Shown in pieces: positions 59,924 through 64,000 of a stretch of 64,000 nucleotides of DNA (the stretch's first letter is position 1; every line of letters starts with the position of its first letter). Position numbers and translations under genes: made by a program. The DNA lies in assembly GCA_024697065.1 (NCBI GenBank), contig JAILGE010000032.1, forward strand, positions 1 through 64,000. The letters are read 5' to 3'. The notes beneath the pieces were generated by a model, which saw nothing but the letters and a program-made list of their open reading frames with translations, was not told the DNA's origin and made no database searches. The DNA comes from Lachnospiraceae bacterium. GTDB lineage: Bacteria > Bacillota > Clostridia > Lachnospirales > Lachnospiraceae.

Positions 59924-62848
59924 ATGTTTGACCCCAAAATACTTGAAAAATATAAGATAGTGGAGCACCACTACAGCGAAGATTTAAAGAGCGAAGCCTA
60001 TCTCATGGAGCATATTAAGAGCGGTGCACGTATCGCGCTTCTTGATAATGATGAGGAGAATAAGGTTTTCTATATCGCATTCAGGACACCGCCTAAGGAT
60101 TCAACCGGAGTGGCCCACATACTTGAGCATTCCGTGCTGTGCGGCTCGGAGAAGTTCCCCTTAAAGGATCCTTTCGTTGAACTGGTAAAGGGTTCCCTCA
60201 ATACCTTCCTCAATGCCATGACATATCCGGATAAGACAGTCTATCCCGTAGCATCCTGCAATGATAAGGATTTCAAGAATCTGATGGATGTCTATATGGA
60301 TGCGGTTCTTCATCCCAATATCTATCGCGAAGAGAAGATATTCAGACAGGAAGGCTGGCACTATGAACTGGCTGACAGGGATGATGAGCTTAAGATAAAC
60401 GGTGTTGTATATAACGAGATGAAGGGTGCATTTTCCTCGCCGGAAGATGTGCTTTACAGAGAGATCATGAATTCACTTTATCCCGATACTGCGTACGGAG
60501 TGGAGAGCGGAGGAGATCCCGAGTGTATTCCGGATCTTACATATGAGGATTTCCTTAAGTTCCACGGATCATATTATCATCCCGTGAACTCATATATTTA
60601 TATGTACGGTAATGCGGACTGGAATGAGAGACTAGCATGGCTTGATGAGAGATATCTCTCGGGATACGACCGTATTGATATCTCATCATTCCCGGGGCGT
60701 CAGACGCCTTTTGACAGTGTGCGTACTATCACCAAAGAATACCCTATATCGGAGGATGAGAAGGAAGAGGACAATACATTCCTTTCATACAATGCGGTCA
60801 TCGGAGATTCCACTGACAGGGAACTGTATCTCGCTTTTCAGATAGTTGATTATGCGCTTATCGATGCTGACGGAACACCTCTTAAGAAAGCTCTTCTCGA
60901 AGCCGGCATAGGCACAGAGATCATGTCCACGTTTGAAAACGGAATATGTGAGCCTTATTACAGCATCATCGCAAAGAACGCCAATCCGGAAGATGAGGCG
61001 AAATTTGTTGAGCTCATTGAGAATGAATTCAGACGCGTGGTTAAGGAAGGTTTTGACAAAAATGCACTCCTTGCGGATCTAAATTACCTGGAGTTCAAAT
61101 ACAGGGAGGCTGACTCAGGTCATTATCCCAAGGGACTGCTCATGGGACTCAAGTGCCTGGACAGCTGGCTCTATGATGATTCGAAGCCCTTCATCCATGT
61201 AGAGGAGCTGGATACTTTTGCAAAGCTCAGGAAAAAGATAGATACACATTATTTTGAAGACCTGGTAGATAAATATCTACTCGGCAATATACACAGATCC
61301 GTTCTTAAGCTTGTTCCGAAGAAAGGCCTTACGGCAAAGAAGGATAAGGAACTTGCGGATAAGCTTGCGTCATATAAAGCATCTTTATCCGATAAGGAGA
61401 TAGGGGAAATAGTTGAATCCACTAAGGCATTAAAGCTTTTCCAGGAAACTCCGGACTCGGAGGAAGCATTAAAGTGTCTTCCTGTGCTTAAGAGATCGGA
61501 TTTAAGGAAAGAAGCGGAACCGCTTATTAATGAGTGGACCGAGGTGGATGGCATAAAGACGCTTTTCCACGACATCGATACCAACGGCATCGTATATTTC
61601 ACTATGCTTTTCGATATGGATAAGCTCCCTTACCCGCTCTATCCTTACGCGGGATTATTGAATGGCGTCCTCAGATCGGTGGATACCGCAAAGCATACTT
61701 ACGACAGTCTCGGATATGAGATAGACAAGTACACCGGATGCATCAGCATGTCTTCGGACAGCACTGTCATCAAAGGCGACCTTAAGAATTATAAGAGATA
61801 CCTTACAGTCAAGCTCAGTGCCATGACACAGAACATTCCTCAGGCCTTTGATCTTCTGGGAGAGATAATGCTCACATCAAAGCTTGATGATACGAAGCGT
61901 TTAAAGGAGATCATAGCAGAGGGAAGATCTCGCATTCAGAGTACCATGCTCTCATCAGGTCATCTTGTGGCAGCGGCTCATGCTGCAGCCGGCGCATCGG
62001 AATTTGCCAAGACGAGAGAAATGATCAGCGGTCTGGATTACTACAGATGTCTGGAGGACTGGGAAGCCAACTTTGATGAGAAGAAGGATGAGATAGTAGC
62101 CGGACTTAAAGAGACACTTCGCATCGTATACAGGAAAGAGAACCTCTTCCTTGATGTCACGGGAGGCAGGACGGAGCTCGATTCGTTAAAGGGTATGGTC
62201 AGTCCCATCGTGGATGCTCTGGATACTGCTCCGGTGAATGTACCCAAGGGCAGCATAGAAGTTAAAAAGGAGAAAGCGGGACTCAGTTGTTCATCGCAGG
62301 TTCAGTATGTATGCCGTTCGGGTAACTTTAAGGATCACGGTCTGGAATACAAGGGAAGCATGCATATCCTCCATACTATCCTCGGATATGATTATCTCTG
62401 GACAAATGTCCGCGTAAAGGGTGGTGCATACGGATGCATGAACAGCTTCGGCAGACATGGTACAAGCTATTTCGTATCCTACAGGGATCCGAATCTTACG
62501 GAGACGATCGATATATTTGAGAAGGCAGCGGATTATCTGCGTGATTTCAAGGCGGATGATGAACAGATGACAAAGTACATCATAGGCACCATGAGTGATA
62601 TAGATATCCCCAGGATGCCTTCTGCCAAGGGATCGAGATCGCTCCATGCAGAGCTCGAGGGTATAACTTACGAGCAGCTCCAGAAGGAGAGGGATGAAGT
62701 ATTAAATGCAAATGACGGGGATATCAGAGCGCTGGCAGCCCATGTGGAAGCATTCATGTCGGATGACATATTATGCGTTGTGGGAAATGAGACCAAGATC
62801 AATGATAATAAAGACTGCTTCGATGTGACCGAAGCGCTGTTCCATTAA
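59924..62848 (+). CDS. Insulinase / presequence protease-like M16C metallopeptidase
   Basis: GVAHILEHSVLCGSEKFPLKDPFVEL (HxxEH-type motif HILEH), M16C-associated architecture, 974 aa. Confidence 0.93.
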   Translation: MFDPKILEKYKIVEHHYSEDLKSEAYLMEHIKSGARIALLDNDEENKVFYIAFRTPPKDSTGVAHILEHSVLCGSEKFPLKDPFVELVKGSLNTFLNAMTYPDKTVYPVASCNDKDFKNLMDVYMDAVLHPNIYREEKIFRQEGWHYELADRDDELKINGVVYNEMKGAFSSPEDVLYREIMNSLYPDTAYGVESGGDPECIPDLTYEDFLKFHGSYYHPVNSYIYMYGNADWNERLAWLDERYLSGYDRIDISSFPGRQTPFDSVRTITKEYPISEDEKEEDNTFLSYNAVIGDSTDRELYLAFQIVDYALIDADGTPLKKALLEAGIGTEIMSTFENGICEPYYSIIAKNANPEDEAKFVELIENEFRRVVKEGFDKNALLADLNYLEFKYREADSGHYPKGLLMGLKCLDSWLYDDSKPFIHVEELDTFAKLRKKIDTHYFEDLVDKYLLGNIHRSVLKLVPKKGLTAKKDKELADKLASYKASLSDKEIGEIVESTKALKLFQETPDSEEALKCLPVLKRSDLRKEAEPLINEWTEVDGIKTLFHDIDTNGIVYFTMLFDMDKLPYPLYPYAGLLNGVLRSVDTAKHTYDSLGYEIDKYTGCISMSSDSTVIKGDLKNYKRYLTVKLSAMTQNIPQAFDLLGEIMLTSKLDDTKRLKEIIAEGRSRIQSTMLSSGHLVAAAHAAAGASEFAKTREMISGLDYYRCLEDWEANFDEKKDEIVAGLKETLRIVYRKENLFLDVTGGRTELDSLKGMVSPIVDALDTAPVNVPKGSIEVKKEKAGLSCSSQVQYVCRSGNFKDHGLEYKGSMHILHTILGYDYLWTNVRVKGGAYGCMNSFGRHGTSYFVSYRDPNLTETIDIFEKAADYLRDFKADDEQMTKYIIGTMSDIDIPRMPSAKGSRSLHAELEGITYEQLQKERDEVLNANDGDIRALAAHVEAFMSDDILCVVGNETKINDNKDCFDVTEALFH

Positions 62849-62861
62849 GACGGGAGAGACT

Positions 62862-63779
62862 ATGGGAGAAGAGAACCGTAAAAAATCAGGATTCGTAGTA
62901 TTGGCAGGCAAGCCCAATGTGGGCAAGAGTACTTTGATGAACAGGCTCATCGGAGAGAAGATCGCCATTACATCACCGCGTCCCCAGACCACCAGGAACC
63001 GTATACGTACGGTGCTCACCGAGGAGAGAGGGCAGATAGTCTTCGTTGATACACCGGGACTGCACAAGGCCAGGAACAAGCTGGGCGACTATATGATGGC
63101 AGCAGCGGACCGCTCCATAAAAGAGGCTGATCTGGTACTGTGGCTTGTAGAACCAAAGGCCGAGATCCCCGAAGCGGAGCTGCGCATAGCAGAGCAGCTG
63201 CGTGAGATAAAGCTTCCCATAATACTTGTCATCAATAAGATCGATACGGTAAAGAAACCGGAGATCCTCAAAGTCATCGATGCATATCAGAAGCTTTGCG
63301 AATTTGCGGAGATAATCCCTGTATCAGCAATCAAGGCGCAGGGGATAGACGATCTTTTAGGAAGCATATTCAAACACTTAAAGGAGGGACCGTTCTTCTT
63401 CGACGAAGATGAGCTTACTGACCAGCCGATCAGACAGCTGGCAGCAGAGCTTATAAGAGAAAAGGCGCTGCGTCTCCTTGATAAAGAGATACCTCACGGT
63501 ATCGCCGTGCTGATAGACAGGATGGAGAAGCGCGAAGGTAAGGATATATATGACGTGGAAGCGACCATCGTCTGCGAAAAGGAATCTCATAAAGGGATCA
63601 TCATCGGCAAAAAGGGTTCAATGCTCAGAGAGATAGGTACCCAGGCACGACCGGGAATAGAGAGGCTCCTTGAAACAAAAGTCAATCTGAAGCTTTGGGT
63701 AAAGGTCAGGGAAAACTGGCGTGAGAGTGATCTGTTAGTGGCTAATTTCGGCTACAGCAAGGATGATCTGAAGAAATAA
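62862..63779 (+). CDS. era: GTPase Era
   Basis: GKPNVGKSTLMNRLIGEKIAITSPRPQTTRNRI, DTPGLHKARNKLGDYM, C-terminal KH domain. Confidence 0.97.
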   Translation: MGEENRKKSGFVVLAGKPNVGKSTLMNRLIGEKIAITSPRPQTTRNRIRTVLTEERGQIVFVDTPGLHKARNKLGDYMMAAADRSIKEADLVLWLVEPKAEIPEAELRIAEQLREIKLPIILVINKIDTVKKPEILKVIDAYQKLCEFAEIIPVSAIKAQGIDDLLGSIFKHLKEGPFFFDEDELTDQPIRQLAAELIREKALRLLDKEIPHGIAVLIDRMEKREGKDIYDVEATIVCEKESHKGIIIGKKGSMLREIGTQARPGIERLLETKVNLKLWVKVRENWRESDLLVANFGYSKDDLKK

Positions 63780-63802
63780 AAGCCTGAAAAAGATTTAAGA
63801 AA

Positions 63803-64000
63803 ATGCTTGATCTGATGAATACGCCCGGCATTGTTCTTCGTGCCGAGCCCGTAAATGAATATGACAGGAGAGTGGTGATCCTAACCGGCAATTCGGGGAA
63901 GATCACCGCTTTTGCGAACGGAGCAAGACGCCAGGGAAACAGACTGCAGGCTTGCACTGATCTCTTTGTCTTCGCGGATTTCAAGCTTTTCGCAGGCAGA
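63803..64000 (+). CDS. recO: DNA repair protein RecO (N-terminal part, runs off the window)
   Basis: MLDLMNTPGIVLRAEPVNEYDRRVVILTGNSGKITAFANGARRQGNRLQACTDLFVFADFKLFAGR, OB-fold start typical of RecO; follows era. Confidence 0.8.
   Translation, partial: MLDLMNTPGIVLRAEPVNEYDRRVVILTGNSGKITAFANGARRQGNRLQACTDLFVFADFKLFAGR

Overview
The window reads as a chromosomal segment of a Firmicute, probably Lachnospiraceae-like (inferred from gene content and order; no search was run). Most of it is densely packed housekeeping DNA on the + strand: larE-larB-larC; a radical SAM protein; a CDF transporter; Nudix-FeoAB; argH; asd; topB; an ilvB-ilvN-ilvN-ilvC block; rpmF-plsX-acpP-rnc-smc-ftsY; ilvA; ylxM-ffh-rpsP-khpA-rimM-trmD; an ABC transporter; secG-rnr-smpB-ssrA (tmRNA); patB; carD; ligA; metA; a J-domain/degenerate-GGDEF cluster; a 1447-aa CoA-dehydratase-activase fusion on the - strand; an M16C peptidase; era; and the start of recO. 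The left edge holds the 3' end of an IS3-family transposase. The most notable non-housekeeping signals are: (1) a tight operon at 57280-59751 encoding a stand-alone FakA-C/DegV-like domain, a rhomboid-like protein without an obvious catalytic serine but with a C-terminal Cys/His module, a truncated acidic sigma-70 paralogue without region 4, and an unknown protein; (2) a dispersed imperfect-palindrome element downstream of ilvC (2.5 copies plus a 23-bp tandem array) and downstream of ilvA (a diverged copy on the opposite strand), with conserved hairpins showing compensatory changes; (3) a 26-bp tandem repeat directly upstream of the M16C peptidase gene; (4) a terminator whose 3' arm contains the -35 box of a promoter that would give an almost leaderless ylxM-ffh transcript. 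All product names come from reading the translations; no database search was possible.
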